From CBDIDH01 sp965277595 (GTDB taxonomy: Bacteria; Planctomycetota; Planctomycetia; Isosphaerales; Isosphaeraceae), in NCBI GenBank assembly GCA_965277595.1, contig CBDIDH010000002.1, forward strand, positions 2,170,001 to 2,234,000: a DNA stretch of 64,000 nucleotides, in the 5' to 3' direction. The stretch's first letter is position 1. The number at the start of each line of letters is the position of its first letter. The position numbers and the translations under genes were made by a program. This document shows positions 35,088-43,958 of this stretch, in pieces. Below the pieces are notes generated by a model. The model saw only the letters and a list, made by a program, of their open reading frames with translations. It was not told the DNA's origin and made no database searches.

Positions 35088-35447
35088 CTAAAAGCCGTCA
35101 AGAGCCGTGGTCTCGTCGTCAAAGACCTCGATCATCTTGTCAAGCTGGCTCACGCGCATCACTTCCTTCATGGCCGGCGGAAGGGTGCTGACCCGGACTT
35201 GCCCCTTGACCTTCGAAAGCTTCTTCTGAAGCTTGACCATTTGCGCGAGCATCGAGCTGGAGAGGAAGCGGACCCCCTGAAACGAGAGCAAGATTTTGGT
35301 CACGCCCTCGTCGTCAACCAACTTATTCCAGTCGGTGACGATGCTCTGGATGACCTCTTCGGTCTGAAGATATGGGGTTAAAAACGCGACGATGGCGACG
35401 CCGTTCGTCTGCCGGATCTGCACTAGGGTGGTCGGCTCGTGGGACAT
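35088..35447 (-). CDS. STAS-domain anti-sigma factor antagonist-like protein
   Basis: The ATG at 35447, with GGAG upstream, gives 119 residues, a normal STAS length. The domain has IRQTNGVAIVAFLTP, KLVDDEGVTKILLSFQGVRFLSSSMLAQMVKLQKKL and QVRVSTLPPAMKEVMRVSQLDKM. The phosphoacceptor Ser region appears as RFLSSSMLAQM. Such proteins bind anti-sigma kinases to control stress or envelope sigma factors; the partner is not nearby. It lies 50 bases downstream of the sulfatase and may be in its transcript. Confidence 0.92.
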   Translation of the reverse strand: MSHEPTTLVQIRQTNGVAIVAFLTPYLQTEEVIQSIVTDWNKLVDDEGVTKILLSFQGVRFLSSSMLAQMVKLQKKLSKVKGQVRVSTLPPAMKEVMRVSQLDKMIEVFDDETTALDGF

Positions 35448-35497
35448 CGAGACGGCTCCGGTCAAGGCCCCTCAACAAACTTGGCGAAATCCCGATC

Positions 35498-37240
35498 TCA
35501 GCGCCTTCCATCCCGACGCAGCAGGTCCACCGCAACCACCGCGCTTGCCTTGCCGTCGCGCTCGACAAACGCTTCGAACCGACCGGGGCCTGTCGGGAAG
35601 GAAACCCTTTCGAACGCAACCGAGGCCTTGCCGGGCGGCAAGGGGGCCTCGCGGTCAAGGGTGCCGAGGCGGAGACGGACGATGCGCGGGTTCGGATCGG
35701 GGCGGACCGTGACGTTGACGTCGAACGGCCCGGATCGGGTCACCGTGATCTCCCAGGCTCCGGCACCGCTGCCGCGACGGTCTTGAGGGGTCAAAATGGT
35801 CGGGTTCTCGCGATCGGCGCCGACGAGGATGCGCGGCGGAGACTCGAAACCTCGGGTCCGGCTCACGTCATCGAACCAGTCGGAATAGGCACGTTTCAGG
35901 CGGTCGACGACGTCGGGAAGGGTCGAGGCCAGGTCGTGTTGCTCGAAAGGGTCGGCCTCGGTGTCAAACAGTTCGAACGGAGCCTTCGCGCCGGTCTCGG
36001 CGCGGACGAGCTTGTACTGCTGGTTCCGGGCGGCGAAGGCCCGGAACTTTTCGGGAACGTCGCCGCGGTGCCATTGGGTGAAGAGCATTCGATCGGGCCA
36101 GGCGTCGGCCTGGATCTTGCCGGTCAGGAGCGGCCAGAGGCTCAGGCCGTCGAACTTGACGTTCGCGGGCGGGGCGACCCCGCAGGCGTCGAGGACCGTC
36201 GGCGTCAGGTCAATGGCCGAGGCGATCCGGTCCACGACCTTGCCGGGGGTTAACTTGCCCGTCCAGCGAACGAAGCAAGGGACGCGAATCCCGCCTTCGT
36301 AAACGGTTCCCTTCCGACCACGCAGGCCGCTCACATAGCGGACCTGCTGCGGCCCGTTGTCTGAGAGGAAGATCACCAGGGTCTCGCCGGCCAGGCCCAA
36401 AGTTTCAAGGCCGGCGAGGAGTTTACCCATGTTGTCGTCGATGTTCGCGATCATTCCGTAAACGCGCGCTGTCTCGTCCCTGGGCGCGGGGCCGGGCTGC
36501 GGAAATCCGGTCTTCGGAAAGCGATCGGGCGAGAGATCCGCCTTCGCATACGGTTCGCGGTACGAATCGGGGACTTCCAGCGGAACGTGCGGGGCGTTGA
36601 ACGAGAGGTAGGCGAAAAAGGGCTGGGCTTCGGCCCGAGCCTTCTTGATGAACGCGAGCGTGGCCTCGGTGAAGATGTCGCTGCAATAGCCCTTCGTCGC
36701 CTCGGGACGGCCGTTGTGCTGGAGGATCGGGTCAAAATAATGCTCGCCGCCGGGCGGGTCGGACGGCTGGCCGATCCCGCCTCCTTTCAGAACGAGCGCT
36801 TCCTGAAAACCCTGGTCGATCGGCCGCATCGGGGCATTGTCGCCAAGATGCCACTTGCCGAAGATCCCGGTTCGATATCCGGCCGAGCCGAGCATCTCCG
36901 CCAGGGTCACCTCATCGGTGTGCATCAGGGCGCGACCCATGAACGTGTCGACGACGCCGGTCCGGTAGAAGTCGCGGCCGGTCATCAGGCTGGCACGCGT
37001 CGGGGCACAGACCGGCGCGACCTGGAACCGGGTCAGTCGAACCCCTTGCGCCGCGAGACGGTCAAGGGTCGGCGTCTTGATGACCGGGTTGCCGTGAACC
37101 CCCAGGTCGCCATGACCGACGTCGTCGACGATCACGATCAAAACGTTCGGCCGAGTTGGCTTTTCGGCCCCGCTCGACCTCATCGCGGGCACGAGCAAGG
37201 AAACGGTCATCACGATGGTGCAAAGTGGGTGTCGGCTCAT
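35498..37240 (-). CDS. Exported sulfatase (arylsulfatase family)
   Basis: With the ATG at 37240 the protein is 580 residues with a signal peptide ending before the mature part PNVLIVIVDDVGHGDLGVHG, which holds the metal-binding Asp pair. Cys78 in C78-A-P-T-R is the formylglycine site of Cys-type sulfatases, and the downstream ASLMTGR and GKWHLGD motifs and FLSDNGP complete the active site. It probably removes sulfate from algal polysaccharides. It needs maturation by an FGE such as the one at 33511. The frame is open further upstream, but that part has no signal sequence. Confidence 0.95.
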   Translation of the reverse strand: MSRHPLCTIVMTVSLLVPAMRSSGAEKPTRPNVLIVIVDDVGHGDLGVHGNPVIKTPTLDRLAAQGVRLTRFQVAPVCAPTRASLMTGRDFYRTGVVDTFMGRALMHTDEVTLAEMLGSAGYRTGIFGKWHLGDNAPMRPIDQGFQEALVLKGGGIGQPSDPPGGEHYFDPILQHNGRPEATKGYCSDIFTEATLAFIKKARAEAQPFFAYLSFNAPHVPLEVPDSYREPYAKADLSPDRFPKTGFPQPGPAPRDETARVYGMIANIDDNMGKLLAGLETLGLAGETLVIFLSDNGPQQVRYVSGLRGRKGTVYEGGIRVPCFVRWTGKLTPGKVVDRIASAIDLTPTVLDACGVAPPANVKFDGLSLWPLLTGKIQADAWPDRMLFTQWHRGDVPEKFRAFAARNQQYKLVRAETGAKAPFELFDTEADPFEQHDLASTLPDVVDRLKRAYSDWFDDVSRTRGFESPPRILVGADRENPTILTPQDRRGSGAGAWEITVTRSGPFDVNVTVRPDPNPRIVRLRLGTLDREAPLPPGKASVAFERVSFPTGPGRFEAFVERDGKASAVVAVDLLRRDGRR

Positions 37241-37364
37241 TCTCCGAGGATGGCCGATCGATCGACGCTCCGCAAGATGGTTGCGGGGTATACTTCGAGA
37301 GATTCCGGCCTCGCCGTGACAACAAGATTGAACAACCTCTTTGAGCCAGATCGTCGAGGATGCG

Positions 37365-38300
37365 ATGCGTTGTCCGACGCGGGTGGGAACCGTGCTGATT
37401 GTGGCTCTCGCGGTGATTCTCACCGGGCGTTCGGCACTCTCCGGAGCGCCGGAACCGCCAAAAGGGGGGATCGCCGGGGCTCTGATCCGTCGCCAGTTCG
37501 AGGCGTCGATGCACGCGATGAACCGGCCGTTCGAGCCGTTCCGAATTATCGGCAACCTCTATTACGTCGGCGCCTCGGATGTCGCCTCGTTTCTGATCAC
37601 GACGCCCGAGGGGCATGTCCTGATCGACACCGGGTTTGACGAGACTGTCCCTTACATCCGCGACGGAATCCGCAAGCTGGGTTTCCGTTACGAGGACGTC
37701 AAGATCCTTCTCAACACCCACGCCCATCTCGATCACGCCGGCGGACACGCCCTCGTCCGCAAGGAAACCGGCGCGACGATCGTCATGTCCGCGGCCGATG
37801 CCGCGTTGCTTTCTCGGGGCGGCAAGGGGGACTTTCTCCCACTCGGCGATGCCCTCGTTTCCTATCCTCCGGCGTCGGCCGATCGAATCATTGCCGACGG
37901 CGAAAGCGTGCGACTCGGCGGTCTGACCCTCACGCCTCGACTCACGCCCGGTCATACCAAGGGGTGCACGACCTGGACCTTCCCCATTGTCGACAGCGGC
38001 AAGGCGTACCGGGTCGTCGTCTTCGGCAGCACGACGTTACTACCGGGAATCCGGCTCAAGAACAATCCCGCCTATCCGACAATGGCCGACGATTTCGCGG
38101 CGACCTTCCTGCTCTTGAAGTCGCTCCCTTGCGACGTCTTCCTCGCGCCTCACGGCCTGATGTACGGCCTTGACGACAAGGCGCGTCGGCTCGCCTCGGG
38201 AGCCTCGCCGAACCCGTTCATTGATCCCGAAGGTTATCGGGCGTACGTCGATCGGTCCGAAAAGGTCTTTCTCGACCGTCTGGCCCGCGAGACGCCCTGA
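37365..38300 (+). CDS. Metallo-beta-lactamase fold protein (subclass B3-like)
   Basis: The ATG at 37365 with GAGG upstream gives 311 residues and a signal peptide (VLIVALAVILTGRSALSGA). The zinc ligands are H119, H121, D123 and H124 in THAHLDH, H197 in PGHTKGCTTW and H263 in APHG, a B3 pattern without the B1/B2 cysteine. Planctomycetes hold many such proteins, and true beta-lactam hydrolysis is not implied by sequence alone. It is divergent from the sulfatase gene, with 124 bases between the starts. Confidence 0.88.
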   Translation: MRCPTRVGTVLIVALAVILTGRSALSGAPEPPKGGIAGALIRRQFEASMHAMNRPFEPFRIIGNLYYVGASDVASFLITTPEGHVLIDTGFDETVPYIRDGIRKLGFRYEDVKILLNTHAHLDHAGGHALVRKETGATIVMSAADAALLSRGGKGDFLPLGDALVSYPPASADRIIADGESVRLGGLTLTPRLTPGHTKGCTTWTFPIVDSGKAYRVVVFGSTTLLPGIRLKNNPAYPTMADDFAATFLLLKSLPCDVFLAPHGLMYGLDDKARRLASGASPNPFIDPEGYRAYVDRSEKVFLDRLARETP

Positions 38301-38327
38301 CAATCTTCAACTGAGCAATATCCGTTG

Positions 38328-38516
38328 TCACGAATCCTTCTTCTTTTTGGGAACCTTCGCGCCCGCCTTGCGAGCCTTGGAGAGGCCGATGGCGACGGCT
38401 TGTTTCGGGTTCGTGACCTTGGTGTTCGACTTGCCCGAGGTCAACTCGCCTTCTTTCATCTCGTGCATCGCTTCCTTGACCTCTGCCTGCGCCTTGGGAC
38501 CATACTTGGTTGCCAT
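38328..38516 (-). CDS. Small basic DUF6496 family protein
   Basis: The 62-residue protein (MATKYGPKAQAEVKEAMHE, then KVTNPKQAVAIGLSKARKAG and a Lys-rich tail) matches the DUF6496 family, a group of small basic proteins of unknown role with possible nucleic-acid contact. GGAGGG sits about 9 bases before the ATG at 38516. It converges with the metallo-beta-lactamase-fold gene. Confidence 0.85.
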   Translation of the reverse strand: MATKYGPKAQAEVKEAMHEMKEGELTSGKSNTKVTNPKQAVAIGLSKARKAGAKVPKKKKDS

Positions 38517-38600
38517 GCCTCTGCCCTCCGGAAGTTCCTGAAGTCATCGACAGGAAAGGACACGACAACACTCGTGGCAAATCAGATGCCGATTCGTTGG

Positions 38601-39500
38601 TCACCTGGGGGCATCGGCGGGGTTTCGAGCGATCAAGGCGGGGGGCACCGGACCTTCGGTGGCGGGCAAGGCAAGAGGCGGCCGGGCGTGCGGTGATTCA
38701 TAGACGAGATCAAGCGCGGGACTGGACCAGATCCCGATGGATTCGTTACCAATGACGTAAGCAAGCTGTTCGGGGACCATCGATGTGAATAGCTGCATGA
38801 GGCGGACGACCTTGGGGTACTCGTTGTAGCGCGGAAGGTGGTCGAGACGCAGTGGTTTCGAGAGTGGAAGACCGGCCGATCCGTAGGCGCGTTCGGTCAA
38901 TTCGATGCAGTAAAGCTTGTCGTCGCCGATCGTCATGTTGAAGTCGAAGGGAGTCTGTTTCTCATAGACGGATCGGCAGTAGGCGACGGCTTTCGGGCCG
39001 TATTCGCCGGTCGGATCGTGGGGGCGCTTGACGGCGAAACTGCCGCGCGTGTCGAGAAGCCAGATTGGAAAAGGCTGGCGCTGGGGTCCGGTCGTCGTCG
39101 TGTCGTAAACGACCGGCAGACCCCCTTCAATGGCGACGATTCCGCTATGAGAGAACCGGCTGGCGGCAATGCCCGCCGAGACGCGCGAGAACGGAAAAAG
39201 CCCCATCACAGCGCGGGCGTCGCCCATCCGAAAGAGAATGTCGCCGTCCTTGAGATTCTCTCGGCCCCAGCCTTCCCAGGCGATCATCTCAGGATTGTTG
39301 GGCACGGACGGGATTGTACCGGCGGCCCGAGCGGCGTTCGCCTGGGGACCCCACGGGTTCCCTTTCCAGCTTCGGGGGACCATTCGATCCGTGGTTTCTC
39401 CGGCGCCTCGACATCCCGCGGCGGCGACGATCGCGACAACCGCGAGAATCGGCATTGCCCGTCTCGGCGCGAACCGCCGAACCCCGCCGCGTGCGTCCAT
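38601..39500 (-). CDS. Lipoprotein cysteine hydrolase, YiiX/YebB-like (permuted NlpC/P60)
   Basis: The ATG at 39500 follows GAGGGG, giving 299 residues. The N-terminus carries a lipoprotein signal with lipobox VAAAGC (Cys30). The mature part has the permuted NlpC/P60 arrangement: DGDILFRMG, His in SRFSHSGIVA and the Cys in DDKLYCIELTERAYG. These hydrolases act on cell-wall or lipid-linked amides; the substrate is unknown. Upstream, the DNA to 39824 holds only a short spacer. Confidence 0.85.
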   Translation of the reverse strand: MDARGGVRRFAPRRAMPILAVVAIVAAAGCRGAGETTDRMVPRSWKGNPWGPQANAARAAGTIPSVPNNPEMIAWEGWGRENLKDGDILFRMGDARAVMGLFPFSRVSAGIAASRFSHSGIVAIEGGLPVVYDTTTTGPQRQPFPIWLLDTRGSFAVKRPHDPTGEYGPKAVAYCRSVYEKQTPFDFNMTIGDDKLYCIELTERAYGSAGLPLSKPLRLDHLPRYNEYPKVVRLMQLFTSMVPEQLAYVIGNESIGIWSSPALDLVYESPHARPPLALPATEGPVPPALIARNPADAPR

Positions 39501-39824
39501 GCTTCGGCCCCTCTTTCCGTGCGACATCCTGTCCACCGGCGCGAAATCCGACGTACCATCGGGGCATCCATCGACGCGGAGGCCCCTCAATCATGATTCC
39601 TTATGACGTCGAACCGGCTTGCGCGTTTTCCTGTCCCTCGTCACCCGGTTAACCGTTCCGACCCCTACCCGATCGACCCTTGCCGACCTGTCCAGGAATT
39701 CTGGAAAGAGACAACACTCGACGGCCCGACCGAGACGTTACAATGAACCGGCTGGCCTCTCGACTCGCCCGAACCGGAGCCCAGGAACTCTCCCTTTTTG
39801 AACGTGGATTCTCGGAGCTTTCGC
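39501..39824. promoter_or_regulatory. Divergent intergenic region
   Basis: The spacer separates the YiiX-like gene (leftward) from the TIGR03067 gene (rightward) and must carry both promoters. I see no repeat or clear promoter motif in it. Several open frames cross it, but none has recognisable content. Confidence 0.4.
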
Positions 39825-40655
39825 ATGCGGCGGATTACGCTCGCGGTCTCGGCTCTCGCGGTCTTCTCGGTCGTTGCCGCCGCCCCAGGTGGCGACCCGG
39901 AAGACCTTACCGGCCACTGGCTGATGGTCTCGCTCGTCGTCAACGGCGAAGCGGTCGGCGAAGACCTCGTCTCGACGGCCCGGCTGGAGGTCGACGGCAC
40001 CCGTTACCAGCCGACCTATGACGACGTCGTCGTCAAGGAGACGATCAAGATCGATCGCGCCACGACGCCCCGCGCCATCGACTTCACCTATGTCGACGGC
40101 CCTCGCAAGGGCGAGAAAGTCCGGGGCATCTACAAGATCGAGGGGGATCGCTACACGATGTGCCGGCCGATCCGGGCCGAGGATTCAAGACCCGTCGATT
40201 TTAGCTCGAAAACGGGGTCGGGCCTCGTCCTCGTCGTCTGGGCGCGCGACACCCCGGCCGAGCAAGCTCGCCGCAAGGCGATCGCCGACGACCGCAAAGC
40301 GTTTGAGGGCACCTGGGCCGGTGAGATGAACCGTCGCGACGGCGTGACCCTGTCGGAAGACGAGGCCAAACAGGCCCGGCTCATCATCACTGGCGACCGC
40401 TACACGATGGACCGAGGCAACGACCGGACCAGTCGCGGGACGACCCGGATCGACCCGACCTCGAATCCCAAGACGATGGACATCTCGATCATCGACGGGG
40501 TGAACAAGGGCCAGACCTGGCTGGGGATTTACGAGGTTACCGGCGACACCTACCGCGCCTGCTTCGCCACGGAGGGGAAACCCCGCCCCTCGGCCTTCGT
40601 TTCCGAGCCGGGGAGCGGGAACGTCCTCTGGGTCTTCAAGAAAGACGTGCCCTGA
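39825..40655 (+). CDS. Secreted protein with two TIGR03067 domains
   Basis: The ATG at 39825 follows GGAG with 8-base spacing, giving 276 residues with a signal peptide (LAVSALAVFSVVAAAPGG). Two TIGR03067 repeats follow: one starting LTGHWLMVSLVVNGE and ending FSSKTGSGLVLVVWARD, the other from FEGTWAGEMNRRDG to FVSEPGSGNVLWVFK. TIGR03067 is a planctomycete-enriched extracellular domain with a lipocalin-like beta pattern and no known activity. Its end is 6 bases from the end of the convergent PVC heme protein. Confidence 0.92.
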   Translation: MRRITLAVSALAVFSVVAAAPGGDPEDLTGHWLMVSLVVNGEAVGEDLVSTARLEVDGTRYQPTYDDVVVKETIKIDRATTPRAIDFTYVDGPRKGEKVRGIYKIEGDRYTMCRPIRAEDSRPVDFSSKTGSGLVLVVWARDTPAEQARRKAIADDRKAFEGTWAGEMNRRDGVTLSEDEAKQARLIITGDRYTMDRGNDRTSRGTTRIDPTSNPKTMDISIIDGVNKGQTWLGIYEVTGDTYRACFATEGKPRPSAFVSEPGSGNVLWVFKKDVP

Positions 40656-40661
40656 CGCGGA

Positions 40662-43600
40662 TTATTTCCCGACCGAGTCCACCGGCAAGGGAGCCTGTTG
40701 CGGCGACATCAGGTAGGCGATCAGGTCGCGCAGGTCCTTGTCGGAAAGCGGGTCGAGCAAGCCTTCGGGCATCAGCGAGAGGCTCGAATCCTTGATCCCG
40801 TCGACGTCCGAACGATCGACGACCAGGCGTTCCGTCGGCGTCTGGATCGTCAGCGTCGGGCCGGTCCGCGAGCCGAGAATCACGCCGTTCAGGAGGCGGC
40901 CGTCCGAAAGCGAGACGGTGGACATCCGATAGTCGGCCGTCACGGTCGCCGACGGCTCGACGATGTTTTCCAGCAGATATTCCAGGTTCGCTCGCTGGGC
41001 GCCGGTCAGGTCGGGACCGATCTTTCCCCCCTGGCCGAAGAGGGTGTGGCAGGTCGCGCAGGCCTTGACGAATTGGCCGCGACCGGCCGCGAGGTTGGCC
41101 GAGGCCAGCGATTGTGGTTCCAGCTTGCCTTTGAGCCGGTCAATCTGCGCGCGCTTCGCGGCCGGAATCGCCCGGTTTGCCGGCCAGAGTTCGCCCACCC
41201 GGCGGCGGACCCGTTCGTCGGGCATCGTGAGCATCTGGCGGACCTGGAAGGCCGAGACCTTCTCGCGGTCGATCGAGCCCGAGGCCACGGCATCGAGCAG
41301 CGCCAGGGCCGACGCCGGCCGGGCGCAGAGCGTGACAAGAGCCTCGGCGCGGGCGGCCGGGCTCAGGCCGCCGAACCTCGACAAGAGCAAACGAGCATTC
41401 TCGGGATCGTCGAAGGCGGCGAGGCCCCGGGCGGCATCAGGACTAAGGTCGCGATCGCCGAGAAGGTTGCGGAGGATCGGCACGACCTTCGCGTCGCGCG
41501 CCTCGACGAGCACCCGGACGGCCTCGCGCCGTGTTCCCGGCTCGCCTCCTGATCCGGCGATCTTGAGAAGGTCGTCAAGCGCCCGGCCGTCGCCAAAGAC
41601 GACGGAAAGCTCTCGGGTCCGGCGGCGGACGTCCTCGTCCTTGCTCGCGCTGAGTGCCTTCGAGGCCGCTGCCCAGGACGACGGCGCTTTGGCCTTGCGC
41701 CAGCCGTTGAGGGCATCGGACATCCCGGCGAGGATCAGCGGAGTTCGGGGCGAGTCGGGCTGACCGGCGAGCGTGACGAGCGCATCGACCGGACCGGGAA
41801 CGCGTTCGAGGTTTTCGGTCAGTCTGCGGGCGATGAACCGGCTCAGGAGGGAAATCCCGCTCGAACCGGCGAGCCGGACGGCACGCGCGGGGTCGTCGGG
41901 AACAGCGGCTTCAACGCCGTACCAGAGCATCAAGGGAAACATTGGGTCGTTGGCGTATTCCGAACGGCCCGCGAGCGCCTCGGCCAGGGGCCAGCGGTGG
42001 ACCGTCGGCATTTTCTGAAGGGTCGCGGCGAGATAGAGAAGCACGAGGCCCGACGATTCCTTGGGGGCCATCGACGCGAAGGCGCGCATCGCCTCGGGCG
42101 AGGGGGTCTTGCCGTCGGCAAGCAGGCGGATCGCCCAGCATCGCACATATTCGTCGGCCTGGCCGAGTTGGCGGACGAGCCAGTCGTCCGAGGTTCCGCC
42201 GGTCGCGTAAAGGCACCAGAGGGCTCGAAGCTTTTGAACCGAATCGGTCTCGGCGTTGAACCGTTCGAGCGCCGCGGCGTGGATCGCTTCCATCGGCTTG
42301 CCCGAGGCGGCGAGTTGTTGCAGGGCCAGACGTCCCTGCCGCGCGTACCAGTCGTTCTTCCGAGCCTGAAGGGCCACGAGTTCCGGCCCGCCGAGCCGCG
42401 AAACGTCGACCACGGCGGGGGCCTTCGGGTCGCCGTAAGTGATCTTGTAGATCCGCCCCGACGATCGGTGGACGCCGTCGTTTTCGTGGCACTCGCCGAT
42501 ATCGGTCCAGTCAGCCAGGTAGACGCCGCCGTCGGACCCGGAGATCAGGTCGATCGGGCGGAACCAGGGGTCGGACGTCTTGAGAAAATCCGCGCCGTGG
42601 CGGCCGACGAATCCTGTTCCCTTGCGTTCGAGATGATCGGTGTTGATCCGGTGGCCGTGCAGGTTGATCGTGAAGAGGGTGCCCTGGTATTTCTCGGGCC
42701 AGTTGTCTCCTTGATAGATCAAAAGGCCGGTATGGGCGTGGCCGCCGCCGGCCTGGTCGGTGGTCGGAGAGACGCCGATGGACCGGATCTTGTCCCAGGT
42801 CTCGGCCGTATCCCAGTGAAAATGGTCGGCGTTCTGGGCGAGATAGGCGTAGAGGCGCGGGTTGTCGTGCTGGCCGTACATCCGCTGGCCGAAGGCGCCC
42901 GGAAGGCCTTGCCAGAGGTGGCCGATGACCGTGTTGATGTAAAAAAGCTCGCCGTGAGCGTCCCAGTCGGCCCCCCATGAATTCGTTCCGCCCCGGCAGA
43001 CGACCTCGAAAATCTTGCGGGTCGGATGATACCGCCAGATGCCGCAGTTGATCGGTATCCGGGCATCCTTGGGCGTTCCGGGCGCTCCAATCTGAGAGGT
43101 GGCCTGGATGCCGTGTCGGCCGTAGAGCCAGCCGTCGGGACCCCACCGCAGGCCGTTGGCGATGTTGTGGCCGACCGCTCCGTGATCCCAGCCGTCAAGG
43201 ACGACCTCGGGCGCTGAGTCGGGCACGTCGTCGCCGTTGCGGTCGGGAATGAACAAAAGTTGCGGCGGGCAGAGTGCCCAGACGCCGCCAAAGCCGACTT
43301 CCACGCTCGTCAGCTTCTGGGCCTGGTCCCAGAAGACCTTTCTTGACTCGGCCTTGCCGTCATGGTCGGCGTCTTCGAGAACGAGAATCCGGTCATGCTG
43401 CGAGAGGTCGAATCCCAGCGGACGTTCGGCGTAGGTGAAGTTCTCGGCGACCCAGAGCCGCCCTTTCGGGTCCGTCGCGATCCCGATCGGGTTGCGAATG
43501 GCCGGCTCGGAGGCGAAGAGGCTGACGCGGAAACCGTCGGGAACCTTCAGGCTTTTCAAAGCCTCGTCGGGGGTTGTCAGGCGAATCGTCTCGGCCTGGG

Positions 43601-43688
43601 TGTCCTTCGGCTTCGGAGGCTCCTCGGCGCGCGCCGCGGAGAGGGTCAAAACCACCACGAGGGATTGAACGACAGCGGCACGAGTCAT
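40662..43688 (-). CDS. PVC-type heme-binding CxxCH protein with beta-propeller and HEAT region
   Basis: The 1008-residue exported protein starts with a signal peptide (SLVVVLTLSAARA), then a sorbosone-dehydrogenase-like six-bladed propeller (about 45-420: PDGFRVSLFASEPAIRNPIGIATDPKGRLWVAENF, GHRINTDHLERKGTGFVGRHG), a HEAT-like helical region (about 430-850) and a C-terminal cytochrome c domain with C877-ATC-H881. This is the planctomycete PVC dehydrogenase-type layout. A c-type heme electron-transfer role in the periplasm is expected; the donor substrate is unknown. The mobile element at 43775 sits 86 bases upstream of its start. Confidence 0.92.
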   Translation of the reverse strand: MTRAAVVQSLVVVLTLSAARAEEPPKPKDTQAETIRLTTPDEALKSLKVPDGFRVSLFASEPAIRNPIGIATDPKGRLWVAENFTYAERPLGFDLSQHDRILVLEDADHDGKAESRKVFWDQAQKLTSVEVGFGGVWALCPPQLLFIPDRNGDDVPDSAPEVVLDGWDHGAVGHNIANGLRWGPDGWLYGRHGIQATSQIGAPGTPKDARIPINCGIWRYHPTRKIFEVVCRGGTNSWGADWDAHGELFYINTVIGHLWQGLPGAFGQRMYGQHDNPRLYAYLAQNADHFHWDTAETWDKIRSIGVSPTTDQAGGGHAHTGLLIYQGDNWPEKYQGTLFTINLHGHRINTDHLERKGTGFVGRHGADFLKTSDPWFRPIDLISGSDGGVYLADWTDIGECHENDGVHRSSGRIYKITYGDPKAPAVVDVSRLGGPELVALQARKNDWYARQGRLALQQLAASGKPMEAIHAAALERFNAETDSVQKLRALWCLYATGGTSDDWLVRQLGQADEYVRCWAIRLLADGKTPSPEAMRAFASMAPKESSGLVLLYLAATLQKMPTVHRWPLAEALAGRSEYANDPMFPLMLWYGVEAAVPDDPARAVRLAGSSGISLLSRFIARRLTENLERVPGPVDALVTLAGQPDSPRTPLILAGMSDALNGWRKAKAPSSWAAASKALSASKDEDVRRRTRELSVVFGDGRALDDLLKIAGSGGEPGTRREAVRVLVEARDAKVVPILRNLLGDRDLSPDAARGLAAFDDPENARLLLSRFGGLSPAARAEALVTLCARPASALALLDAVASGSIDREKVSAFQVRQMLTMPDERVRRRVGELWPANRAIPAAKRAQIDRLKGKLEPQSLASANLAAGRGQFVKACATCHTLFGQGGKIGPDLTGAQRANLEYLLENIVEPSATVTADYRMSTVSLSDGRLLNGVILGSRTGPTLTIQTPTERLVVDRSDVDGIKDSSLSLMPEGLLDPLSDKDLRDLIAYLMSPQQAPLPVDSVGK

Positions 43689-43774
43689 CGTCTAGGCTCC
43701 CGACCAGGGTTCCGGCAAGGCGATTCACTCTACCGGCGATCTCGGGACCGAGAAAGGTGGTAGCGGACTTGGAC

Positions 43775-43920
43775 CAGGGCTGTTTCCTCCTCCATTGATG
43801 ACCGATGACCGAGAACCGATGACCGAAAAAAGGTCGGCTAGGCTCTTGCCCATCCTTCCTGTTTTCGATTTTTCTTCGGTCATCGGTCATCGGTTATTCC
43901 CGAGAATGGAACAGCCCCGG
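43775..43920. mobile_element. Second copy of the MITE-like element (inverted, short)
   Basis: The 146-bp element is the reverse complement of the element at 34765-35055: CAGGGCTGTTTCCTCC at the left end, GAGAATGGAACAGCC at the right end, ATGACC heptamers in both arms and the conserved core (about 43829-43872, about 90 percent alike). The flanks GGACTTGGAC (43765-43774) and GGTCTTGGAC (43921-43930) match at 9 of 10 positions, an imperfect target duplication. The arm that holds 24 heptamers in the first copy holds 4 here. It lies between the PVC heme gene start and the DUF2185 gene end. Confidence 0.85.
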
Positions 43921-43958
43921 GGTCTTGGACGAACGCGCATTTGTCCGATCAACCCGGA

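Noticed and set aside
41997..42980. 327-residue plus-strand frame inside the PVC heme protein gene
   Set aside because: It is the antisense shadow of a well-supported 1008-residue protein.
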